DNA from: Pseudomonas entomophila
Lineage (GTDB): Bacteria; Pseudomonadota; Gammaproteobacteria; Pseudomonadales; Pseudomonadaceae
Reading direction: 5' to 3'
NCBI RefSeq assembly: GCF_018417595.1
Contig: NZ_CP070982.1
Location: 5,383,001-5,447,000 of the forward strand
DNA length: 64,000 nt
Numbering within the stretch: the first letter of the stretch is position 1; each line of letters begins with the position of its first letter. Position numbers and translations under genes: made by a program. The notes under the pieces were generated by a model, which saw nothing but the letters and a program-made list of their open reading frames with translations, was not told the origin of the DNA and ran no database searches. Positions 8,188 through 26,832 of the stretch are shown in pieces.

Positions 8188-9351
8188 TCAGGCCTTGGCC
8201 CGCTCTTCCAGGATTGCCACCGCTGGCAGGACCTTGCCCTCGACGAACTCGAGGAACGCGCCACCACCGGTAGAAATGTAGGAGATATCGGCACCAACGC
8301 CATACTTGTCGATGGCCGCCAGGGTGTCACCGCCACCGGCGATGGAGAACGCGGCGCTGTCGGCGATAGCCTTGGCCAGCACCTTGGTGCCGTTGCCGAA
8401 TTGGTCGAACTCGAACACACCTACCGGACCGTTCCACAGGATAGTCTTCGAGGTCTTCAGCAATTCGGCGAACTGCTCGGCGGTTTTTGGACCGATGTCG
8501 AGGATCATGTCGTCGGCAGCCACGTCGGCGATGGCCTTTACAGTGGCTTCGGCGTCTTCGGCGAATGCCTTGGCAACCACCACATCGACCGGCAGCGGCA
8601 CGCTGACCTTGGCGGCGATGGCCTTGGCAGTCTCGACCAGGTCAGGCTCGTACAGCGACTTGCCGACCGGGTGACCGGCGGCGGCGAGGAAGGTGTTGGC
8701 GATGCCGCCACCGACGATCAGCTGATCGCACACCGTACTCAGGCTGTTCAGCACGTCCAGCTTGGTGGAAACCTTGGAGCCGGCGACGATGGCGGCCATC
8801 GGCTTGGCCGGGGCCTTCAGGGCCTTGCCCAGGGCATCCAGCTCGGCAGCCAGCAGCGGGCCTGCGGCCGCGACCTTGGCGAACTTGGCAACACCGTGGG
8901 TGGAACCCTCGGCGCGGTGGGCGGTGCCAAAGGCGTCCATGACGAACACGTCGCACAGGGCAGCGTACTTCTGCGCCAGCTCGTCGGCGTTCTTCTTCTC
9001 GCCCTTGTTGAAGCGCACGTTCTCGAACAGCACCAGGTCACCGGCCTTCACTTCGACGCCGTCGAGGTAATCGGCGACCAGCGGCACGTCGCGGCCCAGG
9101 GCCTTGCTCAGGTAAGCGGCGACCGGCTTCAGGCTGTTCTCTTCGGAGAACTCGCCTTCGGTCGGGCGGCCCAGGTGCGAGCAGACCATTACCGCCGCGC
9201 CCTTTTCCAGGGCCAGCTTGATGGTCGGCAGCGCTGCCAGGATACGCGCATCGCTGGTTACCACACCGTCCTTCACAGGCACGTTGAGGTCTTCGCGGAT
9301 CAGTACGCGCTTACCTTGCAGGTCGAGGTCGGTCATCTTCAACACGGTCAT
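8188..9351 (-). CDS. pgk: Phosphoglycerate kinase
   Basis: A 387-residue monomeric glycolytic and gluconeogenic kinase that interconverts 1,3-bisphosphoglycerate plus ADP and 3-phosphoglycerate plus ATP. Seen: RLREDLNVP-type start ([14 protein letters not shown]), CSHLGRP, the hinge and nucleotide-binding stretches [17 protein letters not shown] and the final [11 protein letters not shown] and [10 protein letters not shown] motifs. Length is normal. It follows epd by 12 bp on the same strand, so tkt, epd, pgk and probably fba are arranged as a carbon-metabolism cluster transcribed leftwards. Confidence 0.98.
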   Translation of the reverse strand: MTVLKMTDLDLQGKRVLIREDLNVPVKDGVVTSDARILAALPTIKLALEKGAAVMVCSHLGRPTEGEFSEENSLKPVAAYLSKALGRDVPLVADYLDGVEVKAGDLVLFENVRFNKGEKKNADELAQKYAALCDVFVMDAFGTAHRAEGSTHGVAKFAKVAAAGPLLAAELDALGKALKAPAKPMAAIVAGSKVSTKLDVLNSLSTVCDQLIVGGGIANTFLAAAGHPVGKSLYEPDLVETAKAIAAKVSVPLPVDVVVAKAFAEDAEATVKAIADVAADDMILDIGPKTAEQFAELLKTSKTILWNGPVGVFEFDQFGNGTKVLAKAIADSAAFSIAGGGDTLAAIDKYGVGADISYISTGGGAFLEFVEGKVLPAVAILEERAKA

Positions 9352-9363
9352 GAATGCAGTCCT

Positions 9364-10425
9364 TCAGGGCTGTTTGCTGCGGGTGGGGTGGACGACGTGC
9401 AGAAAGTGTTCGGCAACGTCGAGCATACGGTTGGCGAACCCCCATTCGTTGTCGAACCAGGCCAGCAGGTTCACCAGCCGAGGGCCGGAAACGCGGGTCT
9501 GGCTGGCATCGACGATGGCCGAATGCGGGTCATGGTTGAAATCACAGCTGGCATGGGGCAGCTCGGTGTAAGCCAGCAGGCCTTTCAGCGGGCCGTCCAG
9601 AGCGGCCTCGCGCAGCACCCGGTTGACTTCCTCGGCGCTGGTGTCGCGGGAGGTCTGCAGGGTGATGTCCAGGCACGACACGTTGACGGTGGGTACACGT
9701 ACCGCTTTGGCCTGGATTCGCCCGGCAAGTTCCGGCAGCAGGCGTTCGATGCCGCGCGCCAGGCCCGTGGACACCGGAATCACCGACTGGAACGCCGAAC
9801 GGGTGCGGCGCAGGTCTTCGTGGTGGTAGGCGTCGATCACCGGCTGGTCGTTCATCGCCGAGTGGATGGTGGTGATCTGCACGTACTCGATGCCGAAGGC
9901 CTGGTCCAGCACACGCAGCAGCGGCACGCCGCAGTTGGTGGTGCAGGAGGCGTTCGACACCAGCAGCTCATCGCCGCTCAGGCAATCCTGGTTCACGCCG
10001 TAGACCACCGTGGCATCGACGTCCGCCTCGCTGGCCATGGGCTGGGAGAACAGCACCCGGGGCGCGCCGGCGTCGAGGAAACGCTGGCCGTCGGCCCGGG
10101 TGTTATAGGCACCAGAGCACTCCAGCACCAGGTCGATGCCCAGGGCGGCCCAGTCGATGCCTTCGGGGGTGGCGCTGCGCAGCACTTTCACGCAGTCACC
10201 ATTGATATGCAGACAGTCGCCGTCGACCTTCACCTCGCCGGGGAAACGCCCGTGGGTGGAGTCGAAGCGTGTCAGGTATTCAAGGCTGGCCTGGTCGGCC
10301 AGGTCGTTCAGCGCGACGATCTCGAAACCGGCCTTCGCCCCTCGCTCAAACAGCGCGCGCAGGACACAGCGGCCGATGCGGCCGTAACCGTTGAGTGCAA
10401 CTTTGTAGGGACGCGGATGGGGCAT
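9364..10425 (-). CDS. epd: Erythrose-4-phosphate dehydrogenase
   Basis: A 353-residue GAPDH-family enzyme oxidising D-erythrose 4-phosphate to 4-phosphoerythronate for pyridoxal phosphate synthesis. Seen: N-terminal Rossmann VALNGYGRIGR, catalytic Cys in SNASCTTNC near residue 158, and TIHSAMNDQPV with its catalytic His, a stretch characteristic of Epd rather than GapA. Start at the ATG at 10425 (MPHPRPYK); a longer frame to 10482 has no support. Its place between tkt and pgk is the usual epd context. Alternative: a second GAPDH; the Epd-type motifs make this unlikely. Confidence 0.92.
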   Translation of the reverse strand: MPHPRPYKVALNGYGRIGRCVLRALFERGAKAGFEIVALNDLADQASLEYLTRFDSTHGRFPGEVKVDGDCLHINGDCVKVLRSATPEGIDWAALGIDLVLECSGAYNTRADGQRFLDAGAPRVLFSQPMASEADVDATVVYGVNQDCLSGDELLVSNASCTTNCGVPLLRVLDQAFGIEYVQITTIHSAMNDQPVIDAYHHEDLRRTRSAFQSVIPVSTGLARGIERLLPELAGRIQAKAVRVPTVNVSCLDITLQTSRDTSAEEVNRVLREAALDGPLKGLLAYTELPHASCDFNHDPHSAIVDASQTRVSGPRLVNLLAWFDNEWGFANRMLDVAEHFLHVVHPTRSKQP

Positions 10426-10480
10426 TCGGGACTCACGGAACAGATCAATTGTCGGCAACCTGCGGGATTTGCGGTGTGGC

Positions 10481-10545
10481 ATTCGCGGGCAAGCCCGCTC
10501 CCACAGGGTGCAGTGACCACTGTGGGAGCGGGCTTGCCCGCGAAT
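10481..10545. repeat. REP palindrome pair
   Basis: Two REP units face each other: ATTCGCGGGCAAGCCCGCTC at the left, and its complement ending in GCCCGCGAAT at the right, joined by a short spacer. It separates tkt from epd. The arm type (CGGGCAAGCCCG) differs from the GGAGCGGCTTCAGCC type elsewhere in the window. Confidence 0.85.
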
Positions 10546-10574
10546 CTGGGCGACACCGCCCGCAGATCCTTACA

Positions 10575-12572
10575 TCAGTCTTCCAGCAGCTCTTCGGCGG
10601 TGCCCAGGATGTTGTCCAGGGTGAAGCCGAATTCCTCGAACAGCGCGGCGGCCGGCGCCGACTCACCGTAGGTGGTCATGCCGATCACGCGGCCTTCCAG
10701 GCCGACGTACTTGTACCAGAAGTCCGCATGAGCGGCTTCGATGGCGATGCGCGCACCGACTTGCAGTGGCAGTACCGACTGCTTGTAGGCGGCGTCCTGG
10801 GCGTCGAACACGCTGGTGCTCGGCATCGACACGACACGGACCTTGCGGCCCTGTTCGGTCAGCTTGTCGAACGCCTGAACGGCCAGGCCTACTTCGGAAC
10901 CGGTGGCGATCAGGATCAGCTCAGGCTCACCGGCGCAGTCTTTCAACACGTAACCGCCGCGGGCGATATCGGCGATCTGCTGGGCGTCGCGTGGCTGATG
11001 CTGCAGGTTCTGGCGCGAGAAGATCAGTGCCGACGGGCCATCTTTACGCTCCAGGGCGGCTTTCCAGGACACGGCGGATTCGACCGCGTCGGCCGGGCGC
11101 CAGGTGTCCAGGTTCGGTGTGCTGCGCAGGCTGGTCAGCTGCTCGATCGGCTGGTGGGTCGGGCCGTCTTCGCCCAGGCCGATGGAGTCGTGGGTGTAGA
11201 CGTGGATCACGCGCTGCTTCATCAGCGCCGACATGCGTACCGCGTTGCGGGCGTACTCCATGAACATCAGGAAGGTCGCGCCGTACGGGACCAGACCGCC
11301 GTGCAGGGCGACACCGTTCATGATCGCGGTCATGCCGAACTCGCGCACGCCGTAGAACACGTAGTTGCCGCTGGCGTCGTTGGCTTCGACGCCTTTGCAA
11401 CCTTTCCACAGGGTCAGGTTGGAGCCGGCCAGGTCGGCCGAGCCGCCGAGGAACTCAGGCAGCAGTGGGCCGAAGGCGTTCAGGGCGTTCTGGCTGGCCT
11501 TGCGGCTGGCGATGGTTTCGCCCTTGGCGGCGACTTCCGCGATGTAGGCAGCGGCTTTCTCCGAGAAGTCGGCCGGCAGTTCGCCGCTCAGACGACGCTT
11601 GAGCTCGCTGGCCAGTTCCGGGAAGGCGGCGGCGTAGGCGTCGAAACGCTTGTTCCACTCGGCTTCGACCTTGGCGCCTGCTTCCTTGGCATCCCACTCG
11701 GCCTTGATGTCGGCCGGGATCTCGAACGGTGCGTGGTTCCAGTTCAGTTCCTTGCGGGCCAGGGCGATTTCGTCGTTGCCCAGTGGAGCACCGTGGCAAT
11801 CTTCCTTGCCCTGCTTGTTAGGGGAGCCGAAACCGATGATGGTCTTGCAGCAGATCAGGGTCGGACGGTCGCTCTTGCGCGCGGTCTCGATCGCCATCTT
11901 GATCTCTTCGGCGTCGTGGCCGTTGACGTTGCGGATCACCAGCCAGTTGTAGGCTTCGAAGCGCTTTGGCGTGTCATCGGTGAACCAGCCGTGCACTTCA
12001 CCGTCGATGGAGATGCCGTTGTCGTCGTAGAAGGCGACCAGCTTGTTCAGGCCCAGGGTGCCGGCCAGCGAGGCGACTTCGTGGGAGATGCCTTCCATCA
12101 TGCAGCCGTCGCCGAGGAACACATAGGTGTTGTGGTCGACGATGTTGTGGCCTTCACGGTTGAACTGGGCGGCCAGCACTTTTTCCGCCAGGGCGAAGCC
12201 CACGGCGTTGGCCAGGCCCTGGCCCAGCGGGCCGGTGGTGGTCTCGACGCCTGGGGTGTAGCCGAACTCCGGGTGGCCCGGGGTGCGGCTGTGCAGCTGG
12301 CGGAACGACTTGAGGTCATCGATGGTGACGTCGTAGCCGGTCAGGTGCAGCAGCGAATAGATCAGCATCGAGCCGTGGCCGTTGGACAGCACGAAGCGGT
12401 CGCGGTCGGCGAAGCTCGGGTTGCTCGGGTTGTGCTTCAGGTAGTCGCGCCAAAGCACTTCGGCGATATCCGCCATACCCATGGGGGCACCTGGGTGGCC
12501 GCTGTTGGCCTTTTGCACGGCATCCATGCTGAGGGCACGAATGGCGTTGGCACGTTCACGACGGCTGGGCAT
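10575..12572 (-). CDS. tkt: Transketolase
   Basis: A 665-residue thiamine-diphosphate enzyme of the pentose phosphate pathway that moves two-carbon units between sugar phosphates. Seen: [12 protein letters not shown] near residue 24, the ThDP motif beginning GDGCMMEG and ending [16 protein letters not shown], and the pyrimidine-domain stretch [11 protein letters not shown], followed by [15 protein letters not shown]. Length is typical. Start at the ATG at 12572, preceded by CAGGAG; an in-frame ATG at 12698 would add a basic non-family extension and is rejected. First gene of the leftward carbon cluster and divergent from sahR. Confidence 0.98.
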   Translation of the reverse strand: MPSRRERANAIRALSMDAVQKANSGHPGAPMGMADIAEVLWRDYLKHNPSNPSFADRDRFVLSNGHGSMLIYSLLHLTGYDVTIDDLKSFRQLHSRTPGHPEFGYTPGVETTTGPLGQGLANAVGFALAEKVLAAQFNREGHNIVDHNTYVFLGDGCMMEGISHEVASLAGTLGLNKLVAFYDDNGISIDGEVHGWFTDDTPKRFEAYNWLVIRNVNGHDAEEIKMAIETARKSDRPTLICCKTIIGFGSPNKQGKEDCHGAPLGNDEIALARKELNWNHAPFEIPADIKAEWDAKEAGAKVEAEWNKRFDAYAAAFPELASELKRRLSGELPADFSEKAAAYIAEVAAKGETIASRKASQNALNAFGPLLPEFLGGSADLAGSNLTLWKGCKGVEANDASGNYVFYGVREFGMTAIMNGVALHGGLVPYGATFLMFMEYARNAVRMSALMKQRVIHVYTHDSIGLGEDGPTHQPIEQLTSLRSTPNLDTWRPADAVESAVSWKAALERKDGPSALIFSRQNLQHQPRDAQQIADIARGGYVLKDCAGEPELILIATGSEVGLAVQAFDKLTEQGRKVRVVSMPSTSVFDAQDAAYKQSVLPLQVGARIAIEAAHADFWYKYVGLEGRVIGMTTYGESAPAAALFEEFGFTLDNILGTAEELLED

Positions 12573-12776
12573 CGCTGAGTCTCCTGGGGCTTGAATAAGT
12601 AGTGAAACGAAAAAAGGCGGCCATTTTCGCCCACTGCAGGGGCCGGGGGCAATGACGGATGGTCGCAGTCGGGCTTTTTTCCTGTGTTTGTTCGGCAATT
12701 TGGGTGAAAACAGCGGGATTGCCGTCGGCTGCTTCGCGGGTAACCCTGCACAGGCGAGCTCATCCTCCGCCCATCG

Positions 12777-12804
12777 ACCAATATCAAAACTTTTTGATAT
12801 TGGT
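12777..12804. promoter_or_regulatory. 28-bp palindrome, candidate SahR operator
   Basis: A perfect inverted repeat with 13-bp arms ACCAATATCAAAA and TTTTGATATTGGT around a 2-bp centre. It lies 38 bp before the sahR-like gene and abuts its predicted -35 box, where a bound ArsR-family dimer would block transcription. Autoregulation of the sahR-metK unit is the simplest reading. It could also affect divergent tkt, whose start is 205 bp away. Confidence 0.75.
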
Positions 12805-12805
12805 C

Positions 12806-12834
12806 TTGCTAGGGCAACGATGCCTGTCTAGACT
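12806..12834 (+). promoter_or_regulatory. Candidate promoter of sahR-metK
   Basis: TTGCTA and TAGACT are separated by 17 bp. The -10 box ends only 8 bp before the ATG of the downstream gene, and no Shine-Dalgarno sequence is visible in between, so the message may be leaderless. The -35 box touches the palindrome at 12777-12804. Confidence 0.45.
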
Positions 12835-12842
12835 CCCGCCCC

Positions 12843-13835
12843 ATGAACGTCAATGCCCCCATCACGCCTCAACGTAACGACGCGCTGGCCGCCCTGTGCA
12901 AGGCCAGTGGCGACCCGTTGCGCCTGAACGTGCTGCGCGCACTGGCCAGCGACTCGTTCGGCGTGCTGGAACTGGCGCAGATCTTCGACATCGGCCAGTC
13001 GGGCATGAGCCACCACCTGAAAGTGCTGGCCCAGGCCGACCTGGTCGCGACCCGCCGCGAAGGCAACGCGATCTTCTACCGCCGCGCCCTGCCCGACAGC
13101 CAGCGCCTGGGCGGCCGCCTGCACACGGCGCTGCTCGAAGAAGTGGACGACCTCGCACTCGCCCAGGACGTGCAAGCACGCATCGCCCAGGTCCAGCAGC
13201 GCCGCGCGGCCACCAGCCAGGACTTCTTCCTGCGCGTGGAAGAGAAATTCCGCGCCCAGCAAGACCTGATCGCCGGCCTGCCGCAGTACCGCGAGAGCCT
13301 GCTGGCACTGCTCGACAACCTGAGTTTCGAGGCCGGCGCCAGCGCCCTGGAGGTCGGCCCCGGCGACGGCGGTTTCCTGCCTGATCTGGCCCGGCGTTTC
13401 GCCCAGGTCACGGCCATGGACAACAGCCCGACCATGCTCGAACTGGCCCGCCAGGTCTGCGAGCGCAACGAATTGAGTAACGTAAACCTGCAGTTGGCCG
13501 ATGCACTGGGTGTAACGGATGTGGAAGCCGACTGCGTTGTGCTGAACATGGTGCTGCACCATTTCAGCGACCCGGCCCTGGCCTTGCGCCTGCTGGCCAA
13601 ACGGGTGAAGGCGGGCGGCAGCCTGCTGGTCACCGAGCTGTGCAGCCATGACCAGGGGTGGGCCCGCGAAGCCTGCGGCGACCTGTGGCTTGGCTTCGAA
13701 CAGGACGACCTGGCCCGTTGGGCCGACGCTGCCGGGCTGACCCCCGGGGACAGCCTCTACGTGGGCTTGCGTAACGGTTTCCAGATCCAGGTCCGACACT
13801 TCCAGCGGGCCGCTGGCGACACACAACATCGGTAA
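12843..13835 (+). CDS. sahR: ArsR-family regulator fused to a methyltransferase-like domain (SahR-type)
   Basis: A 330-residue two-domain protein. Residues about 10-95 are an ArsR-type winged helix (LRLNVLRAL, then [18 protein letters not shown] as recognition helix). Residues about 150-320 are a class I methyltransferase fold with the SAM-binding loop [11 protein letters not shown] near 169 and [10 protein letters not shown]. This architecture next to metK matches SahR, the SAH-responsive repressor of SAM-cycle genes described in Proteobacteria. The methyltransferase-like domain probably binds SAH as a ligand. No metal-binding CxC is seen in the winged helix, so it is not a metal sensor. It precedes metK by 19 bp in the same direction. 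The start ATG has no Shine-Dalgarno sequence. Confidence 0.82.
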   Translation: MNVNAPITPQRNDALAALCKASGDPLRLNVLRALASDSFGVLELAQIFDIGQSGMSHHLKVLAQADLVATRREGNAIFYRRALPDSQRLGGRLHTALLEEVDDLALAQDVQARIAQVQQRRAATSQDFFLRVEEKFRAQQDLIAGLPQYRESLLALLDNLSFEAGASALEVGPGDGGFLPDLARRFAQVTAMDNSPTMLELARQVCERNELSNVNLQLADALGVTDVEADCVVLNMVLHHFSDPALALRLLAKRVKAGGSLLVTELCSHDQGWAREACGDLWLGFEQDDLARWADAAGLTPGDSLYVGLRNGFQIQVRHFQRAAGDTQHR

Positions 13836-13854
13836 ATTTCAGGAACCCATCGAG

Positions 13855-15045
13855 ATGAGCGAATACTCCCTTTTCACCTCCGAGTCCGTGTCCGAAGGGC
13901 ATCCGGACAAGATCGCCGACCAGATCTCCGACGCAGTCCTGGACGCGATCATCGCCCAGGATAAATACGCCCGCGTAGCCTGCGAGACCCTGGTCAAGAC
14001 CGGTGTCGCCATCATCGCCGGCGAAGTCACCACCTCGGCCTGGGTCGACCTGGAAGAACTGGTGCGCAAAGTGATCATCGACATCGGCTACAACAGCTCC
14101 GACGTCGGCTTCGACGGCGCCACCTGCGCCGTGATGAACATCATCGGCAAGCAGTCGGTGGACATCGCCCAGGGCGTCGACCGCTCCAAGCCGGAAGACC
14201 AGGGCGCCGGCGACCAGGGCCTGATGTTCGGCTACGCCAGCAACGAGACCGACGTGCTGATGCCCGCCCCGATCTGCTTCTCGCACCGCCTGGTCGAGCG
14301 CCAGGCCGAAGCGCGCAAGTCCGGCCTGCTGCCGTGGCTGCGCCCGGACGCCAAGTCGCAGGTCACCTGCCGCTATGAAAACGGCAAGGTAGTCGGTATC
14401 GACGCGGTGGTTCTGTCGACCCAGCACAACCCTGAAGTGTCGCAGAAAGACCTGCAGGAAGCCGTGATGGAGCTGATCGTCAAGCACACCCTGCCAGCCG
14501 AGCTGCTGCACAAAGGCACCCAGTACCACATCAACCCGACCGGCAACTTCATCATCGGTGGCCCGGTGGGCGACTGCGGCCTGACCGGCCGCAAGATCAT
14601 CGTCGACTCCTACGGCGGCATGGCCCGTCACGGTGGTGGCGCGTTCTCCGGCAAGGACCCATCCAAGGTCGACCGCTCCGCCGCCTACGCCGGCCGCTAC
14701 GTGGCCAAGAACATCGTTGCCGCCGGCCTGGCCGAGCGTTGCGAGATCCAGGTATCCTACGCCATCGGCGTGGCCCAGCCGACCTCCATCTCGATCAACA
14801 CCTTCGGCACCGGCAAGGTGTCCGACGACAAGATCGTCCAGCTGGTACGCGAGTGCTTCGACCTGCGCCCGTACGCCATCACCAAGATGCTCGACCTGCT
14901 GCACCCGATGTACCAGGAAACCGCTGCCTACGGTCACTTCGGCCGCGAACCGCAGCAGAAGACTGTCGGCGACGACACCTTCACCACCTTCACCTGGGAA
15001 CGCACCGACCGCGCCCAGTCGCTGCGTGACGCTGCCGGCCTGTAA
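13855..15045 (+). CDS. metK: S-adenosylmethionine synthetase
   Basis: A 396-residue cytosolic enzyme making SAM from methionine and ATP with release of phosphate and diphosphate. Seen: N-terminal [13 protein letters not shown] with its catalytic His, the hallmark [12 protein letters not shown] near residue 117, and the phosphate-binding [16 protein letters not shown]. Length is standard. Start at 13855 with AGGAA upstream. It lies 19 bp after sahR, so its expression is probably tied to the SahR operator. A strong terminator follows at 15066. Confidence 0.98.
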   Translation: MSEYSLFTSESVSEGHPDKIADQISDAVLDAIIAQDKYARVACETLVKTGVAIIAGEVTTSAWVDLEELVRKVIIDIGYNSSDVGFDGATCAVMNIIGKQSVDIAQGVDRSKPEDQGAGDQGLMFGYASNETDVLMPAPICFSHRLVERQAEARKSGLLPWLRPDAKSQVTCRYENGKVVGIDAVVLSTQHNPEVSQKDLQEAVMELIVKHTLPAELLHKGTQYHINPTGNFIIGGPVGDCGLTGRKIIVDSYGGMARHGGGAFSGKDPSKVDRSAAYAGRYVAKNIVAAGLAERCEIQVSYAIGVAQPTSISINTFGTGKVSDDKIVQLVRECFDLRPYAITKMLDLLHPMYQETAAYGHFGREPQQKTVGDDTFTTFTWERTDRAQSLRDAAGL

Positions 15046-15065
15046 GTTTTCCTGCAGCGTTAAAT

Positions 15066-15101
15066 GAAAGCCCCTGCCGAGTAATCGGCAGGGGCTTTTT
15101 T
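15066..15101 (+). terminator. metK terminator, left copy of a duplicated 36-bp element
   Basis: AGCCCCTGCCGA and TCGGCAGGGGCT form a 12-bp stem followed by a run of T, 20 bp after the metK stop codon. A second copy with one mismatch in 36 bases lies at 23155-23190 after the toxin gene, so the two bracket that gene as direct repeats. Confidence 0.93.
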
Positions 15102-15109
15102 GTACGCGC

Positions 15110-15133
15110 GCAACTGACATTTTTGCCAGTTGC
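15110..15133. promoter_or_regulatory. 24-bp palindrome upstream of the Tc toxin gene
   Basis: GCAACTG and CAGTTGC flank a 10-bp T-rich centre, 84 bp before the toxin start codon. The same arms and spacing occur at 41637-41660, and in opposite orientation the two elements agree at 21 of 24 positions. There is no T run to make it a terminator. A regulator-binding site is inferred. Confidence 0.5.
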
Positions 15134-15217
15134 CGCCCCCAGCCTTCCGTTGGATGGTGATTCCTCGCACTTGCGCCGCGCCAGTACGTCGAACCCTCAC
15201 CCTCGGGAGCATCGAAC

Positions 15218-24405
<9,188 letters not shown>

Positions 24406-24536
24406 GTTCTAACAAAATCAGCCGTAGGCAAACGCCGAGATTGTTCCAGAAATATCCAACAAGGGTTCCTAAATCGTCAAAAGCAAGGCAGGATTTGCCC
24501 CATCTTTTGCTGCCCCGCCCCCTCAAGGAGGCTTTG

Positions 24537-24932
24537 ATGAAATTGATTTCCACTCTGGCACTGCTGACCACGCTTGGTCTTGCGGCTGGCGTTGCCCAAG
24601 CTGCCCAGCCCGAAGAGGGCCTGACTGGTTGCGCGGCCAAGCGCCAGGCCATCGGCGAGCAGATCGAACAGGCCCGTGCCCATGGCAACGGCGACCAGCA
24701 GGCCGGGCTGGAGAAAGCCCTCGCCGAAGTCACCGAGCACTGCACCGACGCGGGTTTGCGCAAAGAACGTGAGCAGAAGGTGCTCGATGCCCGCCACGAA
24801 GTGAACCAGCGCACCAAGGACCTGGACAAAGCCATGAAGAAAGGCGACGCGGAGAAGATCAACAAGCGCAAGGACAAGCTCGCCGAAGCGAAGAAAGAAC
24901 TGCAGGAAGCCGTGGACGAGCTCGAACGCTAA
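24537..24932 (+). CDS. DUF1090 periplasmic protein (YqjC-like)
   Basis: A 131-residue secreted protein: cleavable signal peptide (residues 1-22, ending AQA), then a domain with LTGCAAKRQAIGEQIEQA, EHCTDAGLRKEREQKV and a long charged C-terminal helix rich in Lys and Glu. This matches the DUF1090 family (E. coli YqjC), whose function is unknown. The two cysteines may pair. Start at the ATG at 24537, supported by CAAGGAGG eight bases upstream; the frame reaches back to 24402 without family support. Confidence 0.85.
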   Translation: MKLISTLALLTTLGLAAGVAQAAQPEEGLTGCAAKRQAIGEQIEQARAHGNGDQQAGLEKALAEVTEHCTDAGLRKEREQKVLDARHEVNQRTKDLDKAMKKGDAEKINKRKDKLAEAKKELQEAVDELER

Positions 24933-24946
24933 CGCTCACACGATCC

Positions 24947-25033
24947 CTGTAGGAGCGGCTTCAGCCGCGATCACCCGCGAAGCGGGTGCCTGACACCGCA
25001 ATGCCTGCATCGCGGCTAAAGCCGCTCCTACAG
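24947..25033. repeat. REP palindrome pair
   Basis: CTGTAGGAGCGGCTTCAGCC at the left is matched by GCGGCTAAAGCCGCTCCTAC at the right, with a smaller CCCGCGAAGCGGG hairpin between. It lies between the convergent DUF1090 and cytochrome genes and may serve as their shared 3' end. Confidence 0.85.
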
Positions 25034-25065
25034 AAGCGCCCTAGGCAGGGCGATCCTCCTGAACA

Positions 25066-25512
25066 TCAATGATTGCGAAACTCGCTATGACAGGCCTTGC
25101 ACGCCGCCTCGACCTTGTCCATCGGCGCCTTCATCTGCGCAACGTCCAGCGGCTGGGTGCGGGTCGCCTCGACCAGCTCGCCGGTAACACCCTCCAATTG
25201 GCGGGCAAGATCCTGGAACCTGGCCTGACGCTCCCAGACTTCAGCCCGCGCGCTGCTGTCGCCCTGGTCACGCACTTGCGGGAAATGCTGCCAGGGCTGG
25301 TGGGACAGGCCATCGAGCTTCGCCGCCCCGTCGGCGAACTTCGCGCCATCGAACGGCAAGCGGCCACGCAGCATGCCGCCCATGTCTTCACTGGTCTTGA
25401 GCATCGCCTTGAAAATGGCCTTGCGCTGGCCCAACGGCGAGTTGGGGTCGACGCGGTCACAGGCACTCAGGGCAAGGGCGGCGAGCAGAACTACGGTCAA
25501 TCGCTTGAACAT
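25066..25512 (-). CDS. Class II cytochrome c (c'/c556-type) lipoprotein
   Basis: A 148-residue protein with a signal peptide ending in lipobox ALSAC, then a four-helix domain and the C-terminal haem-binding motif CKACH at residues 138-142. A single haem site at the extreme C-terminus is the mark of class II cytochromes (cytochrome c' or c556). It would be anchored in the cell envelope and carry electrons or bind small gases. Start at the ATG at 25512; an upstream in-frame extension would precede the signal peptide. Divergent from mltA. Confidence 0.85.
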   Translation of the reverse strand: MFKRLTVVLLAALALSACDRVDPNSPLGQRKAIFKAMLKTSEDMGGMLRGRLPFDGAKFADGAAKLDGLSHQPWQHFPQVRDQGDSSARAEVWERQARFQDLARQLEGVTGELVEATRTQPLDVAQMKAPMDKVEAACKACHSEFRNH

Positions 25513-25631
25513 CACGGTCACTTCGGCCTGGCAAAACGGGCGGCCAGTATCACCGCCTGTCGGGCAAAGACCAATAGCCACACAGAAAACAGGGGCGATT
25601 TTTCATCTTCGCCCGCACCAGGATCACATTC

Positions 25632-26783
25632 ATGACATCTGTAATGCGCCATCTCATCTGGGCATTCCCGGCCCTGGCCCTCTTGGCCGGCTGCAATGGC
25701 GGCGAGAACGCCAAGCCCGAACCCCATGCCATTGCCACCTACGCCAACGCCACCTGGCAAGACCTGCCCACGGTCAGCGACAACGATCTGCTGGCCGGTT
25801 TCCAGGCCTGGCGCAATGGCTGCGAGAAACTCACCCGCGACCTGGTCTGGGCTGAAACCTGCGCGGCAGCCACCGGCGTCGCGGCAGACCCCGCCCAGGT
25901 ACGCGCCTTCCTGCAACAGAACCTGCAAGTCCACGGCCTGCGCTCGGCCGAGAACAATGCCAACGGCCTGATCACTGGCTACTACGAACCGGTCTACCCC
26001 GGCAGCCTGACACGCACCGAAGCTGCCCAGGTACCGGTGTACGGCGTCCCTGAGGACATGATCGTGGTCGACCTGGCCAGCGTGTACCCCGAACTCAAGG
26101 GCAAACGCCTGCGCGGGCGCCTTGAAGGCCGCGTGCTCAAGCCCTACGACACCGCCGAGGTGATCAACCGCGAGGGCACCAAGGCCCCCGTGCTGGCCTG
26201 GCTGACCGACCCGATGGACCTGCAGTTCCTGCAGATCCAGGGTTCCGGCCGCGTCCAGCTGGAAAGCGGCCGACAATTGCGCCTGGGCTACGCCGACCAG
26301 AACGGCCACCCCTATCGACCGATCGGCCGCTGGCTGATCGAGCAGGGCCAGCTGAAGAAAGAGGACGTGAGCATGGGGGCCATCCACGCCTGGGCCCAGG
26401 CCAACCCGCAACGCGTGCCGGAACTGCTGGCCAGCAACCCCAGCTATGTGTTCTTCAGTGCCCGCCCGGACAGCAACGAAGGCCCGCGCGGGTCGCTCAA
26501 CGTGCCGTTGACCGCAGGCTACAGCGTGGCCATCGATCGCAAGGTGATTCCACTGGGCAGCCTGCTATGGCTCTCCACCACACGCCCCGACGGCTCACCG
26601 GTGGTGCGCCCGGTGGGTGCGCAGGATACCGGCGGCGCCATTACCGGCGAGGTGCGTGCGGACCTGTTCTGGGGCACTGGGCCTGCGGCCGGCGAGCTAG
26701 CTGGCAACATGAAACAGCAGGGGCAGATCTGGATGCTGTGGCCCAAGGGCAAACCGCTGCCCGAAGTGCCTGAAGTACCTTGA
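25632..26783 (+). CDS. mltA: Membrane-bound lytic murein transglycosylase A
   Basis: A 383-residue lipoprotein that cleaves peptidoglycan glycan strands to give 1,6-anhydromuropeptides. Seen: signal peptide with lipobox LLAGC (Cys 21), the MltA core with GYYEPVYPGS, IQGSGRVQL and VFFSARP, and the C-terminal 3D domain with the catalytic aspartate region GAQDTGGAITGEVRADLFWG. Length is normal. Start at 25632 with AGGATC upstream; an ATG four codons later is possible. Stands alone between divergent and convergent neighbours. Confidence 0.95.
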   Translation: MTSVMRHLIWAFPALALLAGCNGGENAKPEPHAIATYANATWQDLPTVSDNDLLAGFQAWRNGCEKLTRDLVWAETCAAATGVAADPAQVRAFLQQNLQVHGLRSAENNANGLITGYYEPVYPGSLTRTEAAQVPVYGVPEDMIVVDLASVYPELKGKRLRGRLEGRVLKPYDTAEVINREGTKAPVLAWLTDPMDLQFLQIQGSGRVQLESGRQLRLGYADQNGHPYRPIGRWLIEQGQLKKEDVSMGAIHAWAQANPQRVPELLASNPSYVFFSARPDSNEGPRGSLNVPLTAGYSVAIDRKVIPLGSLLWLSTTRPDGSPVVRPVGAQDTGGAITGEVRADLFWGTGPAAGELAGNMKQQGQIWMLWPKGKPLPEVPEVP

Positions 26784-26794
26784 TCGGTGCTGGG

Positions 26795-26820
26795 TTCTTC
26801 GCGGGCAAGCCCGCGAAGAA
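26795..26820. repeat. REP-type stem-loop
   Basis: A single perfect 12-bp inverted repeat, TTCTTCGCGGGC and GCCCGCGAAGAA around AA, between the convergent mltA and MAPEG genes. It could terminate both transcripts structurally, although no T run follows. Confidence 0.7.
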
Positions 26821-26832
26821 GGCAACTCGGTA

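Noticed and set aside
8401..12578. Two long plus-strand frames over pgk, epd and tkt
   Set aside because: Both are antisense to well-supported enzymes with conserved motifs, rich in Val, Gly, Gln and His as mirror frames are.
12573..12698. Longer start for transketolase
   Set aside because: The extra 42 residues are basic and unlike the family; the ATG at 12572 has CAGGAG upstream.
24947..25033. CRISPR repeats
   Set aside because: The palindromic copies are REP pairs in opposite orientation with no regular spacers and no cas genes.
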